Positions 1 to 9,632 of a DNA stretch of 64,000 bases are shown here, one piece after another (positions within the stretch are counted from its first letter, which is position 1; every line of letters begins with the position of its first letter). The position numbers and the translations under genes were made by a program. The notes beneath the pieces are model-generated. The model made no database searches and was not told where the DNA came from. It saw only the letters and a list, made by a program, of their open reading frames with translations. The stretch lies in the NCBI RefSeq assembly GCF_000714435.1, contig NZ_JJMW01000019.1, positions 62,001 to 126,000 on the forward strand, read 5' to 3'. This DNA is from Exiguobacterium alkaliphilum 12/1 (GTDB taxonomy: Bacteria > Bacillota > Bacilli > Exiguobacteriales > Exiguobacteriaceae).

Positions 1-510
1 GTCGCATTTGTCTTGAGCGGGTGGCAACAAGTACTCGCTACCCGGCATGATTGTCCGGTACGTGTTTTGGGACGGTGGTAAATGTTTGATGGCGTCTAAA
101 ATTTTGCCGTCCTCGTTCGTCAAGACGACGTTCGAGTGACGCCCCATCAATTCGATATACACCCGTTTGTTCTCCTCGTCACCGAGCTCGTTTCGCGAAC
201 GGACCGAAATGACGATGATACGGTCACGGCCGACTTGTTCGACAGCCGTGATAAATCCACCTTCGATATGTTTTCGTAAAATCATGCAAAACATCGGAGG
301 TTCTTGCGGATTTTTAATTGCGGTATCAGTCAATTGAAGTCGGGCGTACATCGCGTTCGCTGACACGAGCAATTGTACGTTCTGTCGATTCGATCTCACT
401 TGCATCATCAAGTCGAGCGCATACGGCTGGTGGACGCGGTTGATTCGTCCACCGACGAGCGCCTGAAGTTCCGTCACGACTCGGTATGTCATTAATCCAT
501 CATATGCCAC
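1..510 (-). CDS. rqcH: Rqc2/NFACT homolog RqcH, N-terminal part (cut by window edge)
   Basis: Reading the minus strand from GTG at 510 gives an open frame running off the left edge, about 170 codons. It matches the NFACT-N domain of RqcH (B. subtilis YloA, also called FbpA): a GGRI motif near the start, PPMFCMILRKHIEGGF in the middle and MGRHSNVV further on. The family binds stalled 50S-peptidyl-tRNA complexes and recruits tRNA-Ala to add alanine tails in ribosome quality control. An ATG at 519 is in frame, but AAAGGTG at about 522-528 is too close to it and better placed for GTG 510, which also aligns with the shorter family N-terminus. The gene is divergent from gmk. Only the 5' end is visible, so the catalytic middle and C-terminal domains cannot be checked. 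Confidence 0.9.
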   Translation of the reverse strand, partial: MAYDGLMTYRVVTELQALVGGRINRVHQPYALDLMMQVRSNRQNVQLLVSANAMYARLQLTDTAIKNPQEPPMFCMILRKHIEGGFITAVEQVGRDRIIVISVRSRNELGDEENKRVYIELMGRHSNVVLTNEDGKILDAIKHLPPSQNTYRTIMPGSEYLLPPAQDKCD

Positions 511-600
511 TAGTCTCATCACCTTTGTTCTTTTTCTGTCTCTACGTTATCAGATTAACGGAAAATATGGTACGATGAAGTAGGAAATCCGAACTTCTTC

Positions 601-630
601 TTGCCGTAACAATCGGTGGACTGCTATTAT
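601..630 (+). promoter_or_regulatory. Sigma-A-type promoter for gmk operon
   Basis: TTGCCG at 601-606 and TATTAT at 625-630 are separated by 18 bases. They lie in the 156-base divergent gap between rqcH and gmk and point toward gmk. Assignment is by consensus only. Confidence 0.5.
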
Positions 631-648
631 TATGAAATGTGATGTTAG

Positions 649-1289
<641 letters not shown>

Positions 1290-1290
<1 letters not shown>

Positions 1291-1499
1291 TGTTATACCC
1301 TTCGATTGATGCCTTACAACGTACAATCCCGTCGAAGTACACGATCGTGACGGTCGCTGCTAAACGGGCCCGTCAAATTCAGGACGGAAAAGCTCCGAAA
1401 GTTGCCGCGCCAAAATCGTATAAGCCGGTCGGACAAGCGCTAGAAGAACTGTATTCGGGTGACACGACAATCATCGCGAACGAAAAGAACAACGGATGA
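1290..1499 (+). CDS. rpoZ: RNA polymerase omega subunit
   Basis: A 69-residue protein opening MLYPSIDAL, typical of Firmicute omega. The conserved block [15 protein letters not shown] is followed by [10 protein letters not shown]. Omega binds the beta-prime subunit and helps assemble and stabilise RNA polymerase. The ATG overlaps the last base of the gmk stop, indicating translational coupling. The gmk-rpoZ-coaBC order is as in Bacillus. A strong hairpin without a T-run follows the gene. Confidence 0.95.
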
Positions 1500-1504
1500 A
1501 GTGT

Positions 1505-1530
1505 GACCCAAGTCGTTTGCGACTTGGGTC
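1505..1530 (+). other. Intra-operon hairpin between rpoZ and coaBC
   Basis: GACCCAAGTCG at 1505-1515 pairs perfectly with CGACTTGGGTC at 1520-1530 across a TTTG loop, giving an 11-bp stem. The following bases (TCATTGTC) do not form a proper T-run. A processing or partial-attenuation element is more likely than a full terminator. Confidence 0.6.
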
Positions 1531-1558
1531 TCATTGTCTATAAAGGGGAGAATGGTGA

Positions 1559-2749
1559 ATGGTGAACGATCGGAACATCTTGCTTTGTGTGAGCGGTGGG
1601 ATCGCTGCTTACAAGGCGTGTGCACTCACGTCGAAACTCGTACAAGCGGGCGCGAACGTGCGCGTCGCCATGACCGCATCTGCCGAGCAGTTCGTCGGTC
1701 AAGCGACGTTCCAAGCGCTCAGCCGGAATCCGGTCTATACGGATGTGTTCGAAGAACATGACCCGACAAAAATCGCGCACATCGACGTCCCGGATACGAG
1801 TGACTTGATCGTCGTCGCACCAGCGACGGCGAACATGATTGCAAAGCTCGCGAACGGGTTAGCGGACGATTTTATCACGACTTCGATTTTAGCGGCGACG
1901 TGTCCGGTCATCATCTCGCCGGCGATGAACGTCAACATGCTCGACCATCCGGCGACGCGCCGTAACATCGAGACGCTCAAATCATACGGGTATCAAATCA
2001 TTGAACCTGGCGTCGGCAACCTCGCCTGCGGTTGGATTGGCGGAGGACGTCTGCCGGAACCGGAAGACTTACTGCGCATCATCGCGAGCCAATTCGTCCC
2101 AAAACATCTCCTCGGTAAACGCGTGCTCGTGACAGCCGGCCCGACGGTCGAACGGATTGATCCGGTCCGGTTCCTTTCGAACGACTCATCCGGGAAGATG
2201 GGTGTCGCCCTCGCCGAGGCGGCCCGGGATATGGGCGCCTACGTCACGCTCGTGCACGGGCCGCTTCAAATCCCGATTCCCGACGGCGTGACCGCGCTCC
2301 CCGTCGAGTCGAGCGCGGAAATGCTCGAGACGGTGCTCGCACATTTCGACGACCAGCACCTCGTCATTAAATCGGCCGCGGTCGCCGACTATCGACCGAC
2401 GACCGTCCATGCCGAGAAACATAAGAAAGTCCATGGGCCGTTGACGATCGAGCTCGAAGAGACGACAGATATATTAAAGACGCTCGGGATGAAGAAAAGG
2501 GACCAAATACTCGTCGGTTTCGCCGCCGAGACCGAGCAGCTCGAGACGCATGCCCGCGCCAAACTCGAGAAAAAGCGTGTCGATTATCTCGTGGCGAATC
2601 ACGTGGCGACACCGGGCATCGGGTTCGGGGCAGACGAGAACGAGGTCACCCTCTTCCGTGCGGACGGCACGGTTCACCGGCTACCGCGCCAATCGAAACA
2701 GGAGTTGGCGCATGCGCTGTTGCTTCAATTTAAGGAAGCGATTCGATGA
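1559..2749 (+). CDS. coaBC: Bifunctional phosphopantothenoylcysteine decarboxylase / phosphopantothenate-cysteine ligase
   Basis: CoaBC makes 4'-phosphopantetheine for coenzyme A in two steps: CTP-dependent ligation of cysteine to phosphopantothenate (C-terminal CoaB) and FMN-dependent decarboxylation (N-terminal CoaC). Residues 1-180 carry the flavoprotein motif CVSGGIAAYKA, the PAMN motif and the active-site cysteine in ACGWIGGGRLPEPE. From about residue 185 the CoaB half shows VTAGPTVERIDPVR, FLSNDSSGKMG and AVADYRP. The length of 396 residues is standard. The ATG at 1559 sits 8 bases after GGGGAG. The stop overlaps the priA start by 4 bases (ATGA). Confidence 0.96.
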   Translation: MVNDRNILLCVSGGIAAYKACALTSKLVQAGANVRVAMTASAEQFVGQATFQALSRNPVYTDVFEEHDPTKIAHIDVPDTSDLIVVAPATANMIAKLANGLADDFITTSILAATCPVIISPAMNVNMLDHPATRRNIETLKSYGYQIIEPGVGNLACGWIGGGRLPEPEDLLRIIASQFVPKHLLGKRVLVTAGPTVERIDPVRFLSNDSSGKMGVALAEAARDMGAYVTLVHGPLQIPIPDGVTALPVESSAEMLETVLAHFDDQHLVIKSAAVADYRPTTVHAEKHKKVHGPLTIELEETTDILKTLGMKKRDQILVGFAAETEQLETHARAKLEKKRVDYLVANHVATPGIGFGADENEVTLFRADGTVHRLPRQSKQELAHALLLQFKEAIR

Positions 2750-5069
2750 TTGCACACGTCCACGTCGATGCACCGGTCATCACGATTGACCGGCCGTTCG
2801 ATTACGAAGTGCCGGTCCAGTTCGAATCGCTCATCGAGCCGGGGATGCGTGTCTCGGTCCCGTTCGGAACGCGGCGGCTCCTTGGAATCGTCACCGGTCT
2901 GTCCGAAGGGACCCGGGACGGGCTCAAGCCGCTCGAGGCACTTCTTGATGAGGAATCGTCCTTGACCGATGAGCTGCTCGATTTGTCGACCCACGTGAAA
3001 CAGACGACGCTCTGTTTCCGATCATCAGCCTTACTCGCCATGCTCCCGGCCGCGCTCAAAGTCAGTTATGACAAAGAGATAAAAGGCGAGGTGCTCCCGG
3101 AAGGGGTTCGGGCCGGTACACATTTGTCGGAATATCCGAAAGACGTCCAGTCCGTCATTCTCGATCTCGCCAAAAAAGGCGAGCTCTCGTTGTCGCCTGT
3201 ATTAAAAGAAAAACGGACCGTGAAGACAGACCTCGTCATCGAACGATTGGATGCGAGTGTCGTTCCGGCCCGGGCGAAAAAGCAACAAGAAGCGATGCGT
3301 CTGCTTGAAGACGTGCCCCGCATGTATTGGTCGTCGCTCAGGCAAATCGGCCTGTCACGGGCACAGCTTCAAAAACTCGAGGCGCTCGGCGCCGTCCGGG
3401 TGACCGAGGTTGAATTGAATCGTGACCCGTACGCCTTGATTGAGCAAGTGACCGAGACGGTCGAGTTAAACGACAGTCAGACGGTCGCCGTGAGAGCGAT
3501 TCGTGAAGCGGAGGCCGGGGAGACGCTGTTGTTGCATGGCGTGACAGGGAGCGGAAAGACTGAAGTATATCTCGAAGCGATTGGCCAAGTCGTCGATGAA
3601 GGCAGACAAGCGATTTTACTCGTCCCGGAAATCAGTTTGACCCCGATGATGGTGAAGCGATTCAAACGCCGTTTCGGGGACCGCGTCGCTGTGCTCCATA
3701 GCGCGCTTTCCCAAGGAGAGAAATACGACGAATGGCGTAAAATCAAGCGCCGTGAAGTCGACGTCGTCGTCGGGGCCCGTTCGGCCGTATTTGCCCCGCT
3801 CGAGAACATCGGGCTCATCATTTTAGATGAAGAGCATGAGACGACGTATAAGCAAGAAGAGAACCCGCGCTATCATGCGCGGGACGTGGCGATTTGGCGG
3901 GCCCGCTATCACGGCTGTCCGGTCGTGCTCGGCAGTGCGACACCGTCGCTCGAGTCGTATGCACGGGCGCAACGCGGCGTCTATCGCTATCTTCATTTGA
4001 AAGAGCGTTACGGTGGTAAGATGCCGCCGGTGCACATTATCGATATGCGGCGCGAACTCGCACGAGGCAACACGACGATGTTCTCGGAAGATTTGTTTGT
4101 CGCCATCAACGACCGCATCGCGAAAAAAGAACAATGTGTCATCTTGCTCAACCGGCGCGGGTTCACGACGTTCGTCATGTGTCGGGATTGCGGGGAGGGA
4201 CTGACGTGCCCGCACTGTGCCGTCAACTTGACGTATCATCAACACGGCGATCGATTGAAGTGTCACTATTGTGGTTATGAGATGGGGATGCCATCCAAAT
4301 GTCCATCGTGCGACAGTAAAAAATTAAACAGTTCGGTACCGGTACCCAGAAAATCGAGACGGAGCTGCTCAACCGCATCCCGGACGCGAGAATCATCCGA
4401 ATGGACCAAGACACGACGTCACGCAAAGGGGCGCATGAACAACTGCTGAAACGGTTCGAGGACGGCGAGGCCGACATCTTGCTCGGCACGCAAATGATTG
4501 CCAAAGGGCTCGACTTCCCGAACGTCACGCTCGTCGGGGTACTCGCGGCCGATGCGACGCTCGGCATGCCGGACTTTCGGGCGACCGAGCGCACGTTCCA
4601 ACTCGTCACACAAGTGGCGGGCCGTGCCGGTCGAGGTAAGCTTCCGGGAGAGGCGTACGTCCAAACGTACAACCCGGAGCATTACGTCATCGAGACGGCG
4701 AGTGAACATGACTATGAAGCATTTTATGAGCAGGAGATGCGACTGCGGCAAGTCGGGACGCATCCACCGTATTGGTACGTCACGCTCGTCACGATCGCGG
4801 CCGAGAACCCGCTCGTCGCGCAGACCGAGGCCGAGCAGTTCGCCGAAGACTTTATGAACATGCACATCGACCAATCGCGATTGAACGGACCGATGCCGGC
4901 GCCGCTGTCAAAATTGAAAAATATGTATCGCTATCAGCTGTTCATCAAGACGAAACAGCCCGAGTCGCTCTATCCGGCGCTCGCCACGCTCCAACAGGCA
5001 CGGGCGAAAGCGATAAGCAAAAAAGAATATCAATTGAGTATCGATGTAAATCCATACGTATTCATGTGA
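2746..5069 (+). pseudogene. priA: Primosomal helicase PriA, interrupted by a one-base deletion
   Basis: PriA reloads the replisome at collapsed forks as a 3'-5' superfamily 2 helicase. The first frame (2746 to about 4320) encodes the DNA-binding N-terminus, Walker A (GVTGSGKTEVYLEA), the DEEH box (ILDEEHETTYK) and most of the zinc-binding region, with paired cysteines in CRDCGEGLTCPHC and KCHYCGYEMG. It then runs into a non-homologous tail ending at 4449. The rest of PriA (FGTGTQKIETELL, MDQDTTSRKGAHE, LLGTQMIAKGLDFPNV and the C-terminus) continues in the -1 frame to the stop at 5069. One extra A in the A6 run at 4318-4323 would restore the whole gene, to about 774 residues. Because PriA matters for fork restart, a sequencing error is as likely as a real mutation. 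Confidence 0.88.
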
Positions 5070-5080
5070 GGTGGAACTTG

Positions 5081-6466
5081 ATGTATAAAGTAGTAGAAGT
5101 ACCAAACGAGATTTTACGGGTCGTCTGTGAGCCGGTGACGAAGTTTGATAAAAAGTTGCGTCAAACGGTCGACCGTCTGTTCGACACGATGTACGAGTAT
5201 GACGGGGTCGGCGTCGCCGCGCCGCAAGTGAACTTGAACCAACGTCTCGCCGTCGTCCATACGGATGACGAGACGGGACCGCTCGTCTTGATTAACCCGG
5301 AGATCATCGAGACGTCGGGTCAAGAAGTCGGGCTCGAAGGCTGTTTGAGCATTCCGGGTGAATTCGGTTTCGTCGAACGCCATGAGACGATTGTCGTCAA
5401 GACACAAGATTTAAAAGGGCGCGAGCAGCGCGTGAAAGCGAGCGGGTTTTTCGCTCGAGCGATTCAACATGAGATTGACCACTTAGATGGTGTGTTGTTC
5501 ACGGATAAGCTCGCCGTTCCGGATAAAGGGACGGACAAGCGAATCGTCTTCATGGGAACGCCGACGTTTGCCGTATCTGTGCTTGAGCGCCTGCTCGAAG
5601 AAGGATACAATGTCGTAGGTGTCGTCTCGCAACCGGATAAACCGGTCGGCCGCAAACGTGAATTGAAACCGACACCGGTGAAAGCGTGTGCGCTTCGCCA
5701 CGACATTCCGGTGTTGCAGCCGGAAAAAGTTCGCACCGATTATGCGGACATCCTCGCGCTCAAGCCAGACTTGATCGTGACGGCCGCATATGGACAAATC
5801 GTCCCGACGGAGCTGTTAGAGGCACCGCCACACGGCGCCATCAACGTTCACGCTTCATTGCTACCAAAGTACCGCGGCGGGGCGCCGATTCATCAAGCGA
5901 TTCTCGACGGAGAGCGCGAGACGGGCGTCACGATCATGTATATGGTCGATAAGCTCGACGCGGGTGACATGATTGCGAATACGATTGTGCCAATCGAGGA
6001 GACGGATACGGTCGGCACACTGTTCGACAAGCTCGCCGTTTCTGGCTCTGACTTGTTGATTCGGACGCTACCGGCATTTTTGGCAGGCTGGATTGAAGCA
6101 GTGCCGCAAGACGAGCAAGACGTCACGTTCGCGCCGAACATCAGTCGCGAGCGGGAAGCGCTCGACTGGACGCAACCGGGCGAAACGATTTACAACCATA
6201 TCCGCGGGATGAACCCGTTCCCGACCGCCTATACGACGATTGCCGGAGAACGCGTCAAAGTGTTCGCGAGCGAGAAGACGACGGGCAGCGGGGAAGCGGG
6301 CACGATCGTCCGCCTCGAGGAGGACGGATTTGTCGTCGCGACCGGAAATGATGTCGCCATCAAAGTGACGTTGTTACAACCGGCTGGAAAAAAACAAATG
6401 GACGGTGCCACGTTCATGCGTGGAGCTGGACAGAAACTGCAAGTGGGCGACCAATTAGGAGGATGA
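5081..6466 (+). CDS. def-fmt: Peptide deformylase - methionyl-tRNA formyltransferase fusion (Def-Fmt)
   Basis: One uninterrupted frame of 461 residues joins two enzymes that are normally separate neighbours. Residues 1 to about 147 are a peptide deformylase with all three metal-site motifs: [16 protein letters not shown] and QHEIDHLDG. From about residue 154 (RIVFMGTP) the sequence is methionyl-tRNA formyltransferase, with [12 protein letters not shown] and the C-terminal tRNA-binding domain. Fmt formylates initiator Met-tRNA; Def removes the formyl group from nascent proteins. The start ATG 5081 follows GAGGTGG. There is no ATG, GTG or TTG where fmt should begin; the nearest candidate in position is ACG at 5531. 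A TAA lies in the -1 frame at 5524-5526, so an indel is possible. Motif content of both halves is certain; a real fusion is not. Confidence 0.88.
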   Translation: MYKVVEVPNEILRVVCEPVTKFDKKLRQTVDRLFDTMYEYDGVGVAAPQVNLNQRLAVVHTDDETGPLVLINPEIIETSGQEVGLEGCLSIPGEFGFVERHETIVVKTQDLKGREQRVKASGFFARAIQHEIDHLDGVLFTDKLAVPDKGTDKRIVFMGTPTFAVSVLERLLEEGYNVVGVVSQPDKPVGRKRELKPTPVKACALRHDIPVLQPEKVRTDYADILALKPDLIVTAAYGQIVPTELLEAPPHGAINVHASLLPKYRGGAPIHQAILDGERETGVTIMYMVDKLDAGDMIANTIVPIEETDTVGTLFDKLAVSGSDLLIRTLPAFLAGWIEAVPQDEQDVTFAPNISREREALDWTQPGETIYNHIRGMNPFPTAYTTIAGERVKVFASEKTTGSGEAGTIVRLEEDGFVVATGNDVAIKVTLLQPAGKKQMDGATFMRGAGQKLQVGDQLGG

Positions 6467-6467
6467 C

Positions 6468-7796
6468 ATGAACGTAAGACAAGCAGCGCTTGATACGCTG
6501 ATTAAAATTGAACAAGGCGGGGCCTATTCGACGATTGCCGTCAACGATTTGTTGAAACAAAAGAAGTTGGCCCCGAAAGATGTCGGCCTCTACACAGAAC
6601 TCGTCTACGGGACGCTCGGGCGGAAACGGACGCTCGATTATATTTTAGAGAAACGGATTCAGAATCCGAGGAAGCTCGACCGTTTCGTTTTGCCGTTGTT
6701 GCGCATGAGTGTGTATCAACTGTTTTATCTCGACAAAGTGCCTGACCGCGCCGTCTTGCATGAGGCGGTCGAAATCGCGAAAAAGCGTGGCCATTCGGGC
6801 ACTGGTAAATTCGTGAACGGCGTACTCCGAAACGTGCTTCGCGACGGATTCCCTGATTTGTCGACATTGCCGGACGTGAAACGCATCGCCATCGAACATA
6901 GCCATCCCGATTGGCTCGTCGCCGATTGGGTCGATACGTACGGCGTCGAAGCGACAGAGGCGATGTGTAAATTGAACAATGAGCCGGCACCGGTCACCGT
7001 CCGGGTCAACCGGAAACAGACGACCGTCGAGGCGGTGATGAACCGTTTAGCCGACGAAGGGGTACTGACGTCACGTTCCGAGTTGTCAGAAGACGGGCTC
7101 GTCATCGAATCGGGGAACGTCCACGCGACATCCTTGATTGATGAAGGGTTGCTCTCCGTTCAAGATGAGAGTTCGATGCTCGTCGCCGACGCGATCGGTG
7201 TCGACGCGAATGATGACGTGCTCGACGCATGTGCCGCCCCGGGCGGTAAAGCGATGCATACGGCCGAACGGATGGACGGTGGCTCGCTCACGGCGCTCGA
7301 CTTGCACCCGCACAAAGCAAAATTGATTGAACGCCAAGCGAAACGTCTTCAGATCGATGGAGTGACCGCACTTGCCCTCGATGCGCGTAGCGCCGGAGAC
7401 AAGTTCGAACGAGAGAGCTTTGACCGAATTTTGCTCGACGTCCCGTGTTCAGGGTTAGGCGTCATTCGCCGGAAACCGGACATCAAGTGGACAAAAGACA
7501 AAGCCGGACTCGCAGGGCTACCGAAAGTCCAGCGGGAAATTATCGACGCTGTCTTGCCTCTCTTAAAACGAGGTGGTACGCTAGTGTACTCGACATGTAC
7601 AATCGACCCGTCTGAGAATGAGCAGCAGGCCGACTATATCTTGTCGAACGGATTGACGTGGGATGACACGCTCCGTGAGCGACTCCCGCACGCTGTACGT
7701 TCGATGGTGCCATCGGACCGTGCTGAACTTAAATTACTCCCGACGTCGTTCGGGACGGACGGCTTCTATATCGCCGCATTCAAGAAAGAGGTATAA
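6468..7796 (+). CDS. rsmB: 16S rRNA (cytosine-967-C5) methyltransferase RsmB
   Basis: The 442-residue protein methylates C967 of 16S rRNA with S-adenosylmethionine. The N-terminal 140 residues form the NusB-like RNA-binding domain ([26 protein letters not shown]). The C-terminal Rossmann methyltransferase carries [12 protein letters not shown], the catalytic [15 protein letters not shown] and [12 protein letters not shown], so both active-site cysteines are present. The ATG at 6468 follows the def-fmt stop by one base, with AGGAGG overlapping that stop. The position between fmt and rlmN is the usual one in Bacilli. Confidence 0.96.
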   Translation: MNVRQAALDTLIKIEQGGAYSTIAVNDLLKQKKLAPKDVGLYTELVYGTLGRKRTLDYILEKRIQNPRKLDRFVLPLLRMSVYQLFYLDKVPDRAVLHEAVEIAKKRGHSGTGKFVNGVLRNVLRDGFPDLSTLPDVKRIAIEHSHPDWLVADWVDTYGVEATEAMCKLNNEPAPVTVRVNRKQTTVEAVMNRLADEGVLTSRSELSEDGLVIESGNVHATSLIDEGLLSVQDESSMLVADAIGVDANDDVLDACAAPGGKAMHTAERMDGGSLTALDLHPHKAKLIERQAKRLQIDGVTALALDARSAGDKFERESFDRILLDVPCSGLGVIRRKPDIKWTKDKAGLAGLPKVQREIIDAVLPLLKRGGTLVYSTCTIDPSENEQQADYILSNGLTWDDTLRERLPHAVRSMVPSDRAELKLLPTSFGTDGFYIAAFKKEV

Positions 7797-7798
7797 AC

Positions 7799-8884
7799 AT
7801 GAATCCAAAAGCAGTTGAAAAAAATCCATTGGTCGGTGCCAAACCGTCACTTTATTCCCTCACGTACGCAGAGCTCGAACAGTGGCTCATCGAGGCAGGA
7901 GAAAAGTCGTTCCGCGCGAAACAGTTATACGACTGGATGTACGTCAAGCGGGTGACATCGTTCGACGACATGACGAACGTCTCGAAGCCGCTCCGCGAGA
8001 AATTAGACGCGGCGTTCCAATTGACGACGCTCAAAGAACTCGTCCGTCAAGAGTCACAGGACGGGACGATCAAGTTCTTGTTCGAGCTTCAAGACGGTTA
8101 TTCCATCGAGACGGTGCTCATGCGCCATGAGTACGGCAACTCGGTCTGTGTCACGACCCAAGTCGGCTGCCGCATCGGCTGCACGTTCTGTGCCTCGACG
8201 CTCGGCGGTTTGAAACGTAACCTAGAAGCCGGTGAAATCACGGCCCAGGTGCTCGACGTCCAACGCGCGCTCGACGCGAGCGGTGAACGTGTCGACTCGA
8301 TCGTCGTCATGGGAATCGGCGAACCGTTTGATAACTACGACGAATTGATGCGCTTTTTGCGCACGGTCAACCACGACGACGGCTTGAACATCGGTTCACG
8401 CCACATCACGGTGTCGACGAGTGGGATCGTACCGAAAATCTACAAGTTCGCCGATGAAGGGATGCGTATCAACTTCGCCATCTCGCTTCACGCGCCGACG
8501 ACGGAAATCCGGACACGTCTCATGCCGATCAACCGGGCCTACAACTTGGATAAGTTGATGGAAGCCGTCAATTACTATACGGAGAAGAGCGGTCGCCGCA
8601 TCACGTTCGAATACGGTTTATTTGGCGGCGTCAACGACACGGAAGAGCACGCGCATCAACTCGCCGACTTGTTGAAAGGCGTCAAATGTCACGTCAACTT
8701 GATTCCGGTCAACCACGTACTCGAGCGTGACTACGTCCGCACACCGCGTAAACAAATTTTTGCCTTTGAAAAAGTGCTCAAAGATCGAAAAGTGAACGTG
8801 ACGATTCGTCGCGAACAAGGTTCGGATATCGATGCCGCTTGTGGGCAGCTTCGAGCGAAGGAGCGCGAACAAGAAACGAGGTAA
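7799..8884 (+). CDS. rlmN: Dual-specificity 23S rRNA/tRNA adenine-C2 methyltransferase RlmN
   Basis: A radical-SAM enzyme that methylates C2 of A2503 in 23S rRNA and A37 of some tRNAs. The 361-residue product has the CX3CX2C iron-sulfur motif in [11 protein letters not shown], the SAM-binding GIGEPFDNY, and the C-terminal active cysteine near [10 protein letters not shown]. It starts two bases after the rsmB stop. Its stop overlaps an ATG of prpC (TAATG). Confidence 0.96.
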   Translation: MNPKAVEKNPLVGAKPSLYSLTYAELEQWLIEAGEKSFRAKQLYDWMYVKRVTSFDDMTNVSKPLREKLDAAFQLTTLKELVRQESQDGTIKFLFELQDGYSIETVLMRHEYGNSVCVTTQVGCRIGCTFCASTLGGLKRNLEAGEITAQVLDVQRALDASGERVDSIVVMGIGEPFDNYDELMRFLRTVNHDDGLNIGSRHITVSTSGIVPKIYKFADEGMRINFAISLHAPTTEIRTRLMPINRAYNLDKLMEAVNYYTEKSGRRITFEYGLFGGVNDTEEHAHQLADLLKGVKCHVNLIPVNHVLERDYVRTPRKQIFAFEKVLKDRKVNVTIRREQGSDIDAACGQLRAKEREQETR

Positions 8885-8892
8885 TGGGAAAG

Positions 8893-9627
8893 ATGGAATT
8901 AGCCTATCGAACCGACCGTGGGCAAGTGAGGACGCAAAACGAGGATGCCGTTCTGATTTTAGGGGACGAGCACGCCGGAATCGCCCTCGTTGCCGACGGG
9001 ATGGGCGGGCATGAAGCCGGGGAAGTCGCGAGTGAACTCGTCATCGAACAGTTCCGACGCGCTTTCCCGACGCTTCCGGCCACGCCGATGGAAATGGAGC
9101 AGTGGTTCCGCGACAACGTGGAACTAGCCAATGAACAAGTGCTCGCCTTTTCAAAACAGTCGAACCTCGTCATGATGGGGACGACGATTGCCGGGGTGTG
9201 CTGGCACGATGAGACGATCGTCATCGTTCACGTCGGGGACAGCCGCGTCTATGCGTTACGCGACGGGGCGCTGCATCAGTTGACCGAAGACCATTCTTAC
9301 GTCAACGTCTTGAAACAGCTCGGTGAACTGACCGAGGAAGAGATGCGGGTCCATCCGAAACGGAATATCATCACGCGCGCGATTGGTTCTAACGAGCACG
9401 TCGAACCTGATTTACAAGTATTTGCCGAACCTGAATTCGACACGATTCTAATCTGTACGGACGGGTTGACGAATCACTTGACGGATGAAGATATATTGCT
9501 CGTGCTCGAACGTCCGATTTCTGCTGACGTCAAAGCCGATCAATTGATCGATCAAGCCAACCGCTTGGGCGGAAGCGACAACATTACCGTCGCCATCGTC
9601 CAATTCACAGATAGAAAGAGAGGATGA
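8893..9627 (+). CDS. prpC: PP2C-type serine/threonine phosphatase PrpC
   Basis: A metal-dependent PPM-family phosphatase that reverses phosphorylation by PrkC. Recognisable motifs are RTQNEDAV, VADGMGGHEAGE, MGTTIAG, HVGDSRVYAL, LTEDHSYVN and GGSDNITV, covering the metal-binding aspartates. I prefer ATG 8893 (product MELAYRTDRG, about 244 residues) because GAGG at 8878-8881 is 11 bases ahead; an in-frame ATG at 8884 overlaps the rlmN stop and has almost no spacing. The stop overlaps the upstream in-frame ATG of prkC. Confidence 0.95.
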   Translation: MELAYRTDRGQVRTQNEDAVLILGDEHAGIALVADGMGGHEAGEVASELVIEQFRRAFPTLPATPMEMEQWFRDNVELANEQVLAFSKQSNLVMMGTTIAGVCWHDETIVIVHVGDSRVYALRDGALHQLTEDHSYVNVLKQLGELTEEEMRVHPKRNIITRAIGSNEHVEPDLQVFAEPEFDTILICTDGLTNHLTDEDILLVLERPISADVKADQLIDQANRLGGSDNITVAIVQFTDRKRG

Positions 9628-9632
9628 ATCCG

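Noticed and set aside
4324-4330. Programmed -1 frameshift site in priA
   Set aside because: A TTA AAC does not have three identical leading bases and I saw no convincing downstream structure; a lost A in the A6 run explains the shift more simply.
4772-5080. Upstream extension of the def reading frame
   Set aside because: It overlaps the end of priA in another frame and encodes an Arg-rich nonsense stretch; GAGGTGG and the family start fix ATG 5081.
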